The notes under the pieces: generated by a model
Told to the model about the DNA's origin: nothing
Seen by the model: only the letters and a program-made list of their open reading frames with translations
Database searches by the model: none
Source of the DNA: Scolanthus callimorphus
Taxonomy: Eukaryota > Cnidaria > Anthozoa > Actiniaria > Edwardsiidae
Direction: 5' to 3'
Length of the DNA: 64,000 nt
NCBI GenBank assembly: GCA_033964015.1
Contig: CM066924.1
Location: 4,074,251-4,138,250, forward strand
Made by a program: the position numbers and the translations under genes
Shown: in pieces, positions 10,365 through 22,144 of the stretch
Numbering within the stretch: position 1 is the stretch's first letter
Layout of the letters: each line of letters begins with the position of its first letter

Positions 10365-13300
10365 AGGCACCGACTTTTGCCCGTCACAGGAATCCTGGAA
10401 GCCGAAAATAAGCATTTCCGGATAACACCACAGCAGAGTCGACTCACTGGCTAGACCAAAAATTTCAATCAAAAGTCAAAACTTCGAATGCTATCAATAT
10501 TGTGCTTGCTACTGACGTACGGCTCTTTTCATCCTCGACAGATGCCAGATATGGCAAATGCCCCACGTCACCCTCTCCCCCAGGAGGAATTTGTCCACCC
10601 GTGCCCAGCATCGACTGTTCTCTAGATAGCGAGTGTGCGTCGCCGAGCAACGTGTGTTGTTTCGATGAATGTGGATCAAGCAAATGTGAAAGAGGCATAA
10701 AAAGTAAGTACCGTAAAACCGTAAATGTTTTTTCGTGTATTACTGGTGGACATTTTGCTCGTTGCTCGTATTTTCCTCACCCCTGTGGAGCTCGAAAAAT
10801 ACGTCCGAAACTCGTAAAATATCCGCCCTGTAATAATTTTTTTTTCCATGATCGATATTAGAGGCGAGAGGTCGATGTGGTCCCCTCGTATCACACAGGA
10901 GAAAAAATAAAACAAGAACAAAGCAAGAAGCACAGAAACACAGATTACAGCAAATTATCTTAATGACAAAAATTGAAGGGCTCCAGTCTCCCAAATAATA
11001 TTCTGTTCGCTACGATAACAAACTTTTTTTTTCAGATTGTTTTGTGCCAGCAGATATCGCCTTTGCATTTGACGTTTCAAGTTCAGTCAGCGACAAAGCC
11101 TTCCAAGACTCCAAAAACCTAGCCATGGATATTGTTCGTCAGCTATCATCCTCAGAAAATAATATTCACCTTGGGATCTTAAAATACAGCTCTGTAGCTA
11201 CCCCAGAGACTCGAGGATTCAGAAAATTCCGTTCCGAGGACGAGCTCCAAGATATACTAAACAAAATGGAGAAAGGAAGAGATCGCATCAAACGTGTTGA
11301 TCTTGCATTCAGGACGGCTTATCGGGAATTTTTCAGCGCTAAAGGAGGAAGAAGATTTGGACATCCTAAGTTCTTGATATTTTTTGATCCAACAATCTCC
11401 ATTGCTGGAAATGAGACTTTGAGTTCAACGTCTGCCGATCTACGAAGAGCAAAAGTTAATATTGCTACTTACACAGGAAATAAGACGTTCGCTAGCATTT
11501 TTGGAGATGGAAACACGCTCTTCTGTAACAGTAATGTATCAAAGATCTTTCTCCTCTATTTCTAGATAAGAGACATCCTTTGTGTATAGCTATTTCATTA
11601 AGGGTTGCTTTGAGAAACAATTGTTTAGTCGCTCTTAAAGCGTCCATTATTTCAGTGCTTCTGTGTTGACTTTCTTACAGCTAAAATCGTTGCATTGCGT
11701 GGCTTTTCCTTCCCGCCAGCCAAATTTTATAAGCCAATCAGATTCTTGCCTGATGCCGTCGCCTGGCTTTCCGTCGCGACGTCTGGTTTTCGTCCAGAGG
11801 GAAGCCTGGCGATTGCGCTCGGCTTACATGACCTTACATGGTTTCACTGGCGGTTTGAAAACATGGGTGAAAACGTACGATGGGAGGTTTATAGCTGTAG
11901 GAGTCAATAGATGAGTCACTAGATTGACTATTGGGTAACTATTGACTATTTGACCAATAGAAAACGGGTAGCGTAAAGGATTTTTCTAGCGCGAGTTGCA
12001 ATTCCAACTCTTGTGTAATCCAGATGCAAATCCGGTGCGATTTTTGTGCTCCCTTTTCTTCAAATCGCATCAAGTTGCAAAGAGTTTCGAAGATGTTTGA
12101 AATCTCCGCGACATCTCGTGACAAAAATCGCGGCATATCGCGCCGAGTCGCATCTAGTTTACATTAGTGATTAGAGTTGCACGTACGTGCGAGAAAAATC
12201 GCTGCGACTCGCGCGACAAAAATTGCAGCAAAAATTGCAAGTGTAAACGGGCCTTAATACTTTCGGTGGATACGTGACTACGTACTTGGCAGTGACTAGT
12301 GGAGCCAATCAGATTCTATTATTCGTGGTAGTATGCTTAGCCTCTTTCGCAGCCGCTTGCGTATTGCTCGTTTCACTTTCTCCCCAAAAACGTCTGCTTA
12401 ACCAAACTTTACATTCCATTCCCTTTGTTTCCGATTAGCGACTCAGTAGCCAATCAGAATTGAGATCGGCTCAGGCCAAGTATCAAGTCTCCCGCGCTGT
12501 TGTTTCACTTAGTCGAACCGTCGAAGGGAAGTCGGTTGGGCTGGAAATTTTTCCCAAAATTTCATCGGACTCAAGCATCCTCTCCCAAACAGTGCTTATT
12601 CAGGATATTCAGATACGGGGTAAAATCTTGTGGAACAAGAAGGGAGAAGAACGAGCTACACGTGAGCGTTGCATAGGCTAAGGTTTCTATTTTTTTATAA
12701 ACTATAAAGAGGAAAGCCTAAGGTCTTATGGGATTGCGAAAAATAAGTTCAAATTTACTTTGTCTGATATGACTTGTTCTCGATCCTCAGAAAAACCAGG
12801 AAAGTGTCAAGCGGTCCTCAACAGCGACCCAGCCGCATGCGCATTCTCACCAAAGCCATCCGCTGACATGATACCATGCGGGCGCTCGATGGCAGGGAAG
12901 GAGAGCCAATCAGATCGCGAGAACGACTGGGACTGTCCAGGGGAGGCTAAGTGCTGTTTTGAGCCCAACAATGGTTGTCATCACGTGTGTGTTCATCCGC
13001 CACTTGGTAAATTGAACCTTGAATTTGTGGTGTCCCTCGGGTATTGTTTTAGGACCATTACCCAATGAAAGTGGAAATATGAGGGCCATGATAGACTGAA
13101 TTTCACATGACTGTAGTGAACCAATCGCGAAGTGATTACACGGCCAATTCTGAATAAAACCTATAACTGGATTCCAACGTGAATAGTTGTTAGATATATC
13201 ATTCTATCTTTGGCGTGAGTACTGTGGTTTTAACGTCTAAGTTCTGGTATATTGGCTTGAGAGACAGGAGCTTGGTTTGTTGTCTCATCCGAACGACTTG

Positions 13301-14245
13301 AAACGCAGGCGAAATGACGAATCACTTCAACCCCAAATGAACACAATGTTCCGGTGCACAGTGGTGAGAGGCAAACGCCTTGCACGCTGCACCACCCATG
13401 CTTCCTTGGGACGTGGGAGTCATCATCCTGAGCGACAGTACTCACACAGATAGATAATATTTTCTTTCCAATACTATTCCCAGTTTGTAAGAAGCCTAAA
13501 GACCTCCTCTTCATTGTGGAGTCATCTGAAGAGTTAGGAGAGCCAGGATTCAAGAAAGTAAAAACTTTCACCAAACAAATCGTGGACGCGTTCGACATAT
13601 CTCCACAAGAGACCAAAATCGCCTTCATCACCTATAACCAACAACCGACGGTAAACTTCCGGTTTGACACGCTAAGAGGAAACCGGTTAAACAAGAAAGA
13701 CGTGTTAGACAGGATTGACAAGGTCAGATATAACGGCGGGAGGTACGCCAGGACCTTCCAAGCGCTGCAGGTGGCCAGGACAGAGGTGTTTAGAGAAGGG
13801 AATGGAGTAGGCCCACTAGACAAAACCTCTAAGGTATCGCTATCTCAGTTTATCTAGTGTTCACGAGTCTTTACCTCAAATTAAGGAGAGGACAGACGAG
13901 ATCGGCACTGATAGCTGCATGACCGTAGCTAACACGTGCGCTAGGGAGTGGGGGAGGGGGGTAGCCGCAGTTTCGATACACTGCGTATTTTTGCCAATGA
14001 GTACAAAGATGCGTCGCTACGAACACTTATATTCTTATTAATTTCAGACATTGGTCTTGTTCACTACGGGGAAGTTCCAAGATCGCCAGCGAGTCGCAGA
14101 GGAAGCCTGGAACCTACGGGGTGAACTCGTGGACGTGTTTGTGGCACCTATCGGCGAGGACCCGGATGTAGAGAGCATCAGGTATGACCAGGAACATATA
14201 ATTGAGTTGAAACTTGTAAATACCGAAGGTCGCGACGGTGCCAAG
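9500..14245 (+). CDS. Extracellular vWA-WAP-vWA-WAP-vWA protein (partial)
   Basis: Exons: 9500-10066 (vWA 1), 10542-10703 (WAP 1), 11036-11530 (vWA 2), 12791-13006 (WAP 2), 13484-13833 plus 14048-14245 (vWA 3). The single-exon domains are bounded by phase-1 introns, the usual mark of shuffled extracellular modules. vWA 3 is split by a phase-0 intron. vWA 2 keeps the metal-site motif DVSSSVS. vWA 1 (DIVFGIPMSR) and vWA 3 (LLFIVESSEE) have lost DxSxS, so they probably bind without the metal. Both WAP modules show the four-disulfide cysteine pattern (CCFDECGSSKC; CPGEAKCC...GC..VC). WAP domains often inhibit proteases and vWA domains bind matrix. A secreted matrix or adhesion protein is inferred. 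No signal peptide or first exon was found. The 3' end is also uncertain: a donor-like CAG|GTATGA lies near 14180 and another site near 14214. Confidence 0.72.
10287..10375. mobile_element. Palindromic MITE with GCGAAGC hairpin core, copy 1
   Basis: A hairpin, AGCGGTGTATATCTATCGAG then ACGCGAAGCGT then CGAGGTATATATCCACCGCT, lies inside the first intron of the vWA/WAP gene. The same core and the flank CGCTAGGCACCGAC recur at 15653-15730. Confidence 0.7.
11693..11870. mobile_element. MITE of the AAGCCAATCAG family (partial)
   Basis: Contains TAAGCCAATCAGATTCTTGCC and a CGTCGCGAC centre, matching fuller copies at 20235-20470, 37215-37385 and 61875-62050. It sits in an intron of the vWA/WAP gene. 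Confidence 0.6.
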
Positions 14246-14600
14246 GTACGAAACATTCAAAACACCAAGGAACACTGTGGCCATGTTCATGTTTGAGGGC
14301 TTTGTCTTTCTTACGGCAGTACGCGCGCGCTGTTCGCCTTTAAAATCGTCTCGACGGCTGCTATGCAAACCTACTACATACAGTTTAGGGTCTTTCCTGG
14401 AGATCATATCCCACCCTTGACCAGATCTATTGTTCGTTAACCAAGATGGAGCATCCGACTTAATCAACGTCGAGCACAGCACGTAGGGAATGCTTCCGCG
14501 CCAGGAGAGAACTGGAATGACTACTACTGTGGAAGCAATCGGGTAGAGGACGTCTCGCGAGAATAAGGGAATACCACTTCAGAAGAACTTGGCAATGTAA
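14246..14600. other. No supported gene
   Basis: This follows the last recognisable vWA exon. Short frames on both strands show no domain and no good exon signature. It may hold 3' sequence of the vWA/WAP gene. Confidence 0.3.
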
Positions 14601-14904
14601 TGCAGAAACCCATTCGTGGGAAAACTGAATTTCCCATGACACAAGAATGAGAAGCGTTCAGCTATACATGTGAATAGCACCTTTTTACCTTGGGCGTAAT
14701 GTTGTCCCATTTCAGATCACGTGGCATTTATTCTTTGTTTGGGTTGCTTCCATATTCATATATCCTTCGGTGCTTAGCAAAAAATGGGAATGCCACGTGA
14801 TCTGAAATGGGACAACATTACGCCCAAGGTTAGAAATGGAAGTCTATTCCATACACTTCTTGTGTCATGGGAAATTCAGCTTTTCCCATGAAAGAGTTTC
14901 TGTG
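14601..14904. mobile_element. MITE with TGCAGAAACCCAT ends and nested inverted repeat
   Basis: Outer ends are TGCAGAAACCCATTCGTGGG and its approximate reverse complement CCCATGAAAGAGTTTCTG. An inner, near-perfect 42-bp inverted repeat (14687-14728 and 14789-14830, CCTTGGGCGTAATGTTGTCC and complement) suggests a second palindrome inserted in the first. A shorter relative lies at 35763-35912. Confidence 0.78.
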
Positions 14905-15148
14905 AGAAATTCCTTGTGGTATCCGAACTCCTGGCGAAGGCATGTTCGTTCTATCTCGGCCAAGGCCACTATGATATTAATGATGATTGGCTCACCAAGA
15001 GGGTACCAAATCTTTTACGCTTTATTTTGTGTCTTAAAGGACTATAGTCTCACCCCCTGTCGAGGATAACATATTCATGATGTCATCGGCGGGCGCCCTT
15101 AAACCTCAGCTACGTGGTCTAGTGAACACCATATGTCGCGGAGGTAAG

Positions 15149-15340
15149 GACATATAGAGCAGATTTCGTATGACTGTGAAAAGTGCCGCGAAAGAATTGT
15201 ACCGCGCCGCGACCGTAACCGTACCGCGACTACGCGATTTCGTTCGGTATCTACAGCAGGCCAGGTTCCGTACCGCCACCGCGACCGTACCGCGCCGTTT
15301 CGCGGCACTTTTCACGGTCATACGAAATCTGCTCTATGTC
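15149..15340. mobile_element. GC-rich palindromic MITE
   Basis: Arms are GACATATAGAGCAGATTTCG and its near reverse complement, with AAGTGCCGCGAAA next. The interior is rich in GACCGTACCGCG. The outer motif ATGCGAAATCTGCTCT appears again at 58280-58296. Open frames on either strand here are palindrome translations. Confidence 0.8.
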
Positions 15341-15652
15341 TTCATATCATAAGACTGGCCAGCCTCGTCCTCAGACTATTCCGCGGTCCTGTCACGCTTT
15401 GCCTGGCTATGTCATCATTGGCTTTTGCTGCCCTTGCCCACCCTTGTCAGCTTGAAGAGTGTCCGCCATATTGAATGCACAAAGTGGATCAGCAAGGGGT
15501 AGGCTGGGGACGTGGCTAGAGACTGGCTACAAAATGAACCTGACCCTCCCTCCCTCACATTCAATCAGCCAATCGTTTGATAATACATTGCAGTACCGCC
15601 TGAATTTAAAGGACGGTCATCATTAGGAGTACACAATAATTCACAACTATCT

Positions 15653-15730
15653 CCCGAAGGGGAGGTGAATAGTGGTGGATAAATACCGAGAGGTGAAGCG
15701 TCGAGGTATCCACCGCTAGGCACCGACCCT
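15653..15730. mobile_element. Palindromic MITE with GCGAAGC-type core, copy 2
   Basis: Shares GGGGAGGTGAATAG, the GAGGTGAAGCGTCGAGG hairpin core and CCACCGCTAGGCACCGAC with the copy at 10287-10375. Confidence 0.7.
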
Positions 15731-15742
15731 GGTGGCGATAAT

Positions 15743-16023
15743 TGTTTTAGTATATACCGTTTCCGGGATACGTTGTCACTGGAAAAAGCAACAAAGCTTG
15801 GTGCGCTAGGGAGTATGGGTAAAGATTTATTTGAGTTTCTGTAAAATATAAGAAACAAATATGCTTAGAAATGTGCTGAAATTTAATGATTTTACCTGTG
15901 GTTGCGATAACTGTCTGAATTTAGATCAAACAGTAGCAGTTTAGATGTCCCCATTATCCTTTGCGCTTCAAGCTTATAGGCTTTTTGGGTGACAGTGTTT
16001 CCCGGAAAACGGTATATACTAAA
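15743..16023. mobile_element. MITE ending in TTTAGTATATACCG
   Basis: Ends are TTTAGTATATACCGTTTCCGGG (15743 on) and its approximate complement CCCGGAAAACGGTATATACTAAA (to 16023). There is no coding capacity. The motif TTTTAGTATATACCAGC recurs at 16235. Confidence 0.65.
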
Positions 16024-16120
16024 TCAGTAGAATAAAATACGGTGAATTACAAAATTCAAAACGCGTGTCGCTTCAAAACGAGCAGCCATTTTGAGAGTTT
16101 TCTCAAAACAGTAAATAGTT

Positions 16121-16237
16121 AGCACTTATTCTATTTCAATTGAGGTGGATAGTGGCAGAATATTTACCGAGAGCCGCAGGCTCGAGGTAAATATTCCTAA
16201 AGCCACTATCCACCGAAATTGAAATAGAATAAGTGTT
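16121..16237. mobile_element. Palindromic hairpin element, copy 3
   Basis: Arms AGCACTTATTCTATTTCAAT and complement surround GAGGTGGATAGTGGC, with the centre GAGAGCCGCAGGCTCGAGG. It has the same layout as copies 1 and 2, but the stem sequence is largely different. Confidence 0.75.
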
Positions 16238-16239
16238 TT

Positions 16240-17030
16240 AGTATATACCAGCAAGGCAACCTGCCGAATTTTCAGTCGGAAAACAATAAGAAAAGTTGTG
16301 TTAGCGTTTTAAAACTGCGTGCGAGACAAAACTCACGCAAACTTTATAGGTGATTTGCATAAGCACGTTTTTGGTCGATTTTGACAGCTCTAGAAAGTTT
16401 GCAAGCATTTACTTCGAAAAGCTGCGGAAAAAAGTGGACAATTCAAGGGATTTTCAACAAATTTGGACATGTAGCGAGCAATATATTGCATCATTTCAAT
16501 TCAAGAAGGAATATAGCTGCAAATTGGAGAGCATTTGTAAGCAATTCGCCAAAAGTTTCCGAGATGAAAATTATTTGTCGGCAGCCACTCGTTGCACAAG
16601 TAATTATTTTTGTTTGCTGGAAAAATGGAGTGAGCAAACACCGTAAACACTGGATATTTGAGGGAAAAACGATTTAGCAGGATAAAACAACTACACGAAA
16701 CCTTATGAAAAGGCTTTATGGGGTTATCATCAGGCAAGAAGAAGGATAACTAACTACTAACAGAAGTCTCCTTTGTGGCGGACAATTCGCTCGCAAAAAA
16801 ACTACAAGAAAGCTGCCGATCAGTCGTTGCAAGACACAAACCATCCTCAGGTACTTTGAAAATTAGCTCTTTCGACTGTATTTTTCTCGACATATTGTAG
16901 ATTATAATTTTGATTTTTGTCAAATAAATAAAATAAAGGGAAAGTACATGCCGAAAAAGAATTTTCATTCATGCTTTGCCAGCTAAAGTTTTTCAAATCG
17001 GGTTTCACAGTGCAAGCGTGTTTTTCACAA
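16240..17030. other. No supported gene
   Basis: AT-rich sequence with overlapping short frames in both orientations, around 16350-16740, that show no domain. I see no repeat ends here. Confidence 0.3.
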
Positions 17031-17034
17031 ACAA

Positions 17035-17416
17035 TGGGACATTCCATTTTTTATCCGCTCCCCCCCTGTGGAAGACAACATTCCGACAGGCCCAAAATTG
17101 ACCAATTTAGATCCGACAGGTCCATTTTCAGGAATCTGACAGGTCTGTGTAGCCTTATTATTTCCGAAGGTTACAATTTTAGAGAATTCGACAGGTCCAT
17201 TTTCAGGAATCCGACAGGTCCGTGGACAATTTAATGAATCCGACAGGTCCATTGTCAGGAATCCGACAGGTCTGTGTCTTCGTGTAGCCCATTTTTTCCG
17301 AAGGGTACATTTAATGAATCCGACAGGTCTATTTTCAGGAATCCGACAGGTCAAAAAATAAAGGTCGAATTTTTGTCTTCCACAGGGGGGGAGCGGAAAA
17401 AAAATGGAACGTCCCA
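17035..17416. mobile_element. Non-autonomous DNA transposon with ~44-bp TIRs
   Basis: The left TIR starts TGGGACATTCCATTTTTTAT and continues through CCGCTCCCCCCCTGTGGAAGAC. The right TIR is its near-perfect complement, ending at GTCCCA. The interior is a ladder of AATCCGACAGGTCC subrepeats, about eight copies in direct orientation. Nothing is coding. Confidence 0.85.
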
Positions 17417-17749
17417 ATGCTCAGACGATTTGTGAGACATATTAAATCCAGAGAGACCGATTTTGAGACAAAGAAATCTAATTTGTTGCTTCTTTAGTTT
17501 TGTTGACTGACATTTCTTCGCCTCTACATGAAATTTGCTTGCCAACACAATATCTACTGTTTCGGAGGTAAATAATGTCTCAGATTCCGAGACTCTAAAC
17601 CAATCAAATTGGTCGTTCTTAGGAGGTTGCCGAGCTGGTATATACTAATGTTGGATATCTACTATTTCAGGAACCAATCAGTTTGCGGATCATAGGTGAT
17701 GAATAAAGAGTTTCTGGAGAGACCCTGATAATTTTGTGGGGAGGTAGAC

Positions 17750-18130
17750 AGGGGAGTAGTTTTATAGACACCATCATCAGAAAAACATCAGAAAAAGTAA
17801 TATATAGATTTGGCCACTGCCTAAAAGCGGAGCTACCGGTTACATATTTTTCTGTGTTAATGAGACAAAAAGGTTGCCTTTGTACATAGCCTGTCACCGC
17901 CTTACCACGTGACAAGCACTTGCACCCCCTCGCCACTTAGATAATTTCACCCAAGTTTGGTTCTCTGAAGTTATTCCTTCCAAGATATATATACCTTTTC
18001 TGGTTTGATGACGTCATCGATGACGTCACACCACGTGACTATGACGTTGCGCCCCCTTGTCACTTTGACAACTTCACCCAAGTTTGGTTGTCCGAGGTTC
18101 ACCCCTTCCCAAGATATAAATCTTTTCTGC
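17750..18130. mobile_element. Dispersed repeat with AGCTCCGCTTTTAGGCA end
   Basis: One end (ATATATAGATTTGGCCACTGCC, then AAAAGCGGAGCT) and the interior motif ACCCAAGTTTGGTT with AAGATATAT recur at 45500-45720 and 52130-52410 in inverted orientation. Multiple TGACGTCA palindromes lie around 18008-18030. Confidence 0.6.
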
Positions 18131-18229
18131 TTTCTGCTAACTAAAATATCCTTTTTTTATAGCAATGAAGCAGTACAGGGTAAGTATAAAATTTTGATAC
18201 AACTGATGAAGAAATATTGCAAATGATTA

Positions 18230-19070
18230 TTTATTTATTTGTTGCTTCTTACCTTTCCTGAACTATTTTTGTATATATGCTATGCTGCTACACTAATAAT
18301 TATATACATGACACTATAATGATGTTATTGTTATTATGATGTTGCACTAGATTGTATATATTACACTATTATCCTGTTGTTATTAATACCATTTATATTA
18401 TGCTAATTGCACTAGTATGTATATTACCCTATTATGTTGTTTTGTTATCATGTATTGCATTCAAAGTATGGAAGGTGGCACACTTTTAACACATAACGCG
18501 TGTGCAAAAGCACGTTATGGTCAGATTGTCCAAGAAATCCTCGAGGATTTGTTGGGGATGGGATTGCATTATAAACATGCAAAATGAGCGCATTTGATGA
18601 TAGAAAATAAGAATAGGTTTTAAAGGATGTCGGCGTTAAGAAAAATCCAGGAAACTCAGCAAGTTGTAAGTATACTTTTAGGTGAGTATAATCTTGCTAG
18701 ATATCATAGCAGATCCTTGTCAATAGCATATTCCCGAGTTAAACATTGTACCCCTTTGATATTTTTGTCGATGATTATTGCGCATGCGCATGCTCGAAGA
18801 TACCGCGGCCGACAGGTTTATTGCACATGCGCGGCATCGTTATAGAAGAAGCGATCAGGTTGTAGATTCCTTCGTAGGCATATTTCCACAGGAAACCCGC
18901 ATTTGCAATTGAGATCCCTGTGGAGAAGGCTATAACTGGTTACAAGAGCATCCTGCACTGATATGAGAGTGCATGGAAAACCTATCGTAAGTAAAAGTGA
19001 TAAATTAGATCGTTTTACTAGTTGGTAACGTTTTAACGTTTACTCGAGTGGGGAACGGAACTTCAAGTCC
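18230..19070. other. No supported gene
   Basis: AT-rich sequence with TGTATATTACACTATTAT-like short repeats (18280-18450) and a GCGCATGCGCATGC patch (18780-18840). No coding exon was recognised. Confidence 0.3.
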
Positions 19071-19074
19071 AATG

Positions 19075-19670
19075 TAAAGCCTGGTACTCACTAGGACCCA
19101 AACACAAGTGCAGGCATAAGCATATGGACAGTGAGGACATGACGCAAGCATAAGAATACACGCATGCGCAAATGTAATTTCCGTTTCCATTCCACCACGC
19201 CAAACGTAAAAGGAGGCCTGGTAGCCCAAGTCAAAATGGAGGACAAAGACGAAGGCGAGAATGTTTTGTTGCCTTGAACGAGAGGACCTGGTGCCGGGCG
19301 GGACGCTGATTGGCGGGAAGTCTTGTGCTTGCGTTTTGAGCGTCCTCATTGCGACGTAAACTAGTCCCAGGCTCTGGCGGGCTGGTAATTACCACGGTCA
19401 AGGCCATGACGTCACACAAGCAAAGCCCCCGCCTCGGGGTCAGCGTCTAGCAGCCGCCATTTTGAAAACCGCACTGCGTGACGCGAGCTGACCAGAGGAG
19501 TAGATTTGGGACCAGGCTAATTGCGACGCAAGCACAAGAAGAACGCAAGTCTTATTCTTCTTGTGCATGTCGGCCTTGCGCTTGTGCTTATGCTTGCGTC
19601 GTGCATGTCCTCGCCTGTCCTTATACTTATGCTTGCGCTTGTGCTTGCGTCCTAGTGAGGACCAGGCTTA
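19075..19670. mobile_element. MITE with TAAGCCTGGT ends and purine/pyrimidine arms
   Basis: The left arm begins TAAAGCCTGGTACTCACTAGG. The right arm ends CCTAGTGAGGACCAGGCTTA. Each arm continues into degenerate repeats of GCTTGTGCTTATGCTTGCG or the complement. A partial relative ends at 24242, and an internal segment relates to 23440-23560. Confidence 0.8.
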
Positions 19671-19734
19671 ATTGAACTTGTAACAGTGTATCTTGATGTC
19701 CCTTGTAACTTGAACTGTAAATACAAGTCCCATT

Positions 19735-19880
19735 TTCGTGCCCAGAGTTGCCCGATGGTCACTTTGCGGGAGAGGCACTGGTGACAGCCATTTGGGGGCC
19801 TTTACTGACTGGCTGAACTTGAACGTTGGGACATGCGTAAAACGTTCGTTCCCTCAACGGCTCTGTGTCAAGTCTCCAGC
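19735..19880. mobile_element. MITE of the CCCAGAGCTC family (diverged)
   Basis: Contains CCCAGAGTTGCCCG, GGGAGAGGCACTGGTGACAG and TTGAACGTTGGGACATGCG, the interior order seen in the copies at 24411, 33905, 36345 and 41209. Confidence 0.6.
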
Positions 19881-20234
19881 ATGCGCCATTATGTCTGTCA
19901 TCAGTTCCGGGTACAAAACTTACCCGTTGGATTTTGCTCATGAATCTTGCACATACGTGGCACGTTTATGGAAGAGATATCAGGTCGATTTGGCCTATCT
20001 TTCCACAGAATTCCTGCGCCTTGGCGATTTATAAGCTTCCTGCGAAGGCACCCCTGGTAAAGTTGTTCCAGATGGCGTTAATGGAGAAGCTATCGGTGAG
20101 TAAAAGTTAAGAATCCATTAAATTATAATTATATCATTATTGCTGGTATCGCAGCTTTCAAAGCGTATCGTTTTCTGGTGTTAGGACCGTATAATGACGT
20201 GTTTTGCGCACTTACATACTCTGGGGGTTTTTGT

Positions 20235-20470
20235 GTCCCACCAGTCATACCATCTAAGCCAATCAGGTCCTTGCCTTGTTTCGCCTAAAGCAGTCGACTG
20301 GGTTTATGTATCCGTCAGTCAAACCATCTAAGCCAATCAGGTCCTTGCCCTGTTTCGCATTGTGCAGTCGAATGGGTTTTCGTCGCGACAGAAAGCCAGA
20401 CGGGTTCCGCACCAGGCGAGGCAGGGGAAGAACCTGATTGGTTTAGATGGTTTCACTGGCGGAACAGCCT
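20235..20470. mobile_element. MITE of the AAGCCAATCAG family
   Basis: TCATACCATCTAAGCCAATC and AGGTCCTTGCC, duplicated at 20315-20350, and the complementary right arm AACCTGATTGGTTTAGATGG flank a TCGTCGCGACAG centre. It is a palindrome with no gene. Confidence 0.75.
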
Positions 20471-20988
20471 GGGTAGACCTACATTTAATGGTCCAGTTAG
20501 TCGGCATCAAAGAGGAATTTGTTATTATCATATAAAGGTTTTTCAATAAACAACTTTGATCGAAAATGATAAGAGAAAACAAATGAATGTACACTAAATG
20601 AACACTGAACAATGAATGAACATATTTTTTTAACTGCTATTTTTATTGGCAAACGAGCCCATGTAACCGTTTGCGCTACACAGTGCCAATAAAATATGTC
20701 TATGTCTGTGTCGAAATGTGTTTGTAGGGTAGCCATACTGAAATACAAACCCTATCAGAGACCGAACAAGCGATAAACGATACCGTACCGCAGACTTGAG
20801 GAGCCCCAAAACTATACTTAATACGGCGGCACATACCAGTATACCATATATGAGGGAGTAACCCCCCCCCCCCCCCCCTCCCGGGCGGATCAGATAAAAA
20901 AACAAACTCCAATAATGACTTTTAGAAAGTTCGCAGCGCGAAACGACTGATTTAGCTGTCATATGTGTGTAGTAATTATCGTGCACCT

Positions 20989-21295
20989 TTACTGCGATTT
21001 TCATAATTCTGCGAACTCTCGCTAACGATTTCCAACCGTCAAACCGCCTTCTGGCTTCCGCCAATCAAACTCCCGAGTCTTTTCGTCGTTACTCATAGTG
21101 CTTTTTCATTGGCCAGCACGTAACCGTTGCTGGCGTGAGAGGAAGCCATTTTAGTACCGCTTAGACGCTGGCCAATCAAAAAGCACAGAGAGTAACGATG
21201 AAAAGACTCCGGAGCTTGATTGACGGAAGCCAGAAGGCGGTTTTACGGTTGGAAATCGATAGCGAGAGTTCGCATAATTATGAAAACCGCAGTAA
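20989..21295. mobile_element. Palindromic MITE with TTACTGCGATTTTCATAATT ends
   Basis: The left end (TTACTGCGATTTTCATAATT, then CTGCGAACTCTCGC) is mirrored at the right end. Both arms include GGCTTCCGCCAATCAAACT or its complement. Fragments of the family lie at 21785-22035, 25225-25300, 29505-29640, 32745-32840 and 34225-34310. Confidence 0.8.
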
Positions 21296-21784
21296 GCTTT
21301 AATAATTTTAAAATTTATTAAATCTCTTTTCCGTTTTTCAGATGCCGCTTAGGATCATGATGTTTTAACGTAAAACTGTCAGCAGACTCTTCAGTGGCCA
21401 CAAGTTATAGACTTTCACATTTTTCAAAGACACATGTGTCCGCAGATAGCGAAGCTAGTCGAGGCTAGACTTAGCCACAGGTTGCTCGGACAAAAAAGCA
21501 ACTTTTTTCTGGTATGACTTAACCTGTGTCTATATTGCGGACAAAGATTCCAAAATATGGCGAACTTTTGAAGAAATTCAAGGCAACTTTACGAGAAAGA
21601 CAAGCAACTTCTAACAATTTTCGAGCAATTTTTAAGGGACAGACCAGGAAGTTTGAGCTCAAAACAATGGTAATTCAATTCATGAGTTTACTAATACTAA
21701 GAATGGTACTACCCCCTTCTGCTTTTCAAGGCTCATTTCCTCGAAGCAAGAATTAGGTAATGAGTCTCGGGCTGGTACCCCCTT

Positions 21785-22035
21785 ACTGCAATATTCATAC
21801 TTCTACGAACTCTACACCGATCAACAAACCACGGTTTGGCTTCCGTCAATCAAACGAGTGAACAACTCTGGGTGATTTCAACGGAGGTTTTGATAGATCT
21901 TGTGATCTCATAGGGGGCTAGCTAGGCTTCAAAACATAATTTCTCACTGTAAAACGCAAACCAAACTCAGAAAACATGCGTGGACTTGACTTAAAAGGTT
22001 TGATTGACGGAAGCCGAAACGCAGTCTGGCATTCG
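21785..22035. mobile_element. MITE relative of the CTGCGAACTC family
   Basis: Reads TTACTGCAATATTCATACTT then CTACGAACTCTACACC and TTTGGCTTCCGTCAATCAAA. The right arm near 21995-22025 is complementary (TTTGATTGACGGAAGCC). Confidence 0.6.
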
Positions 22036-22144
22036 GAAATGTCAAGTGACTGGATACCTATGAAGTACCGTTTTGACTGCTTCCCTAAAGGCCACCGCCA
22101 ACCACAGTCCTTTGCGCGCCGGGTGCATTTTCTTAACAGTAAGA

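Noticed and set aside
15099..15352. Similar short frames on both strands
   Set aside because: They are the two arms of one palindromic MITE read in opposite directions.
18146..18200. Possible tiny exon between a TTTTTTATAG acceptor and a GTAAGT donor
   Set aside because: Too short and with no recognisable product or neighbouring exon to join.
20862..20882. Poly-C and other poly-G tracts (20862, 31918, 54283, 54320, 55988) as G-quadruplex elements
   Set aside because: They lie inside MITEs as homopolymer runs and probably reflect slippage. No further support for function.
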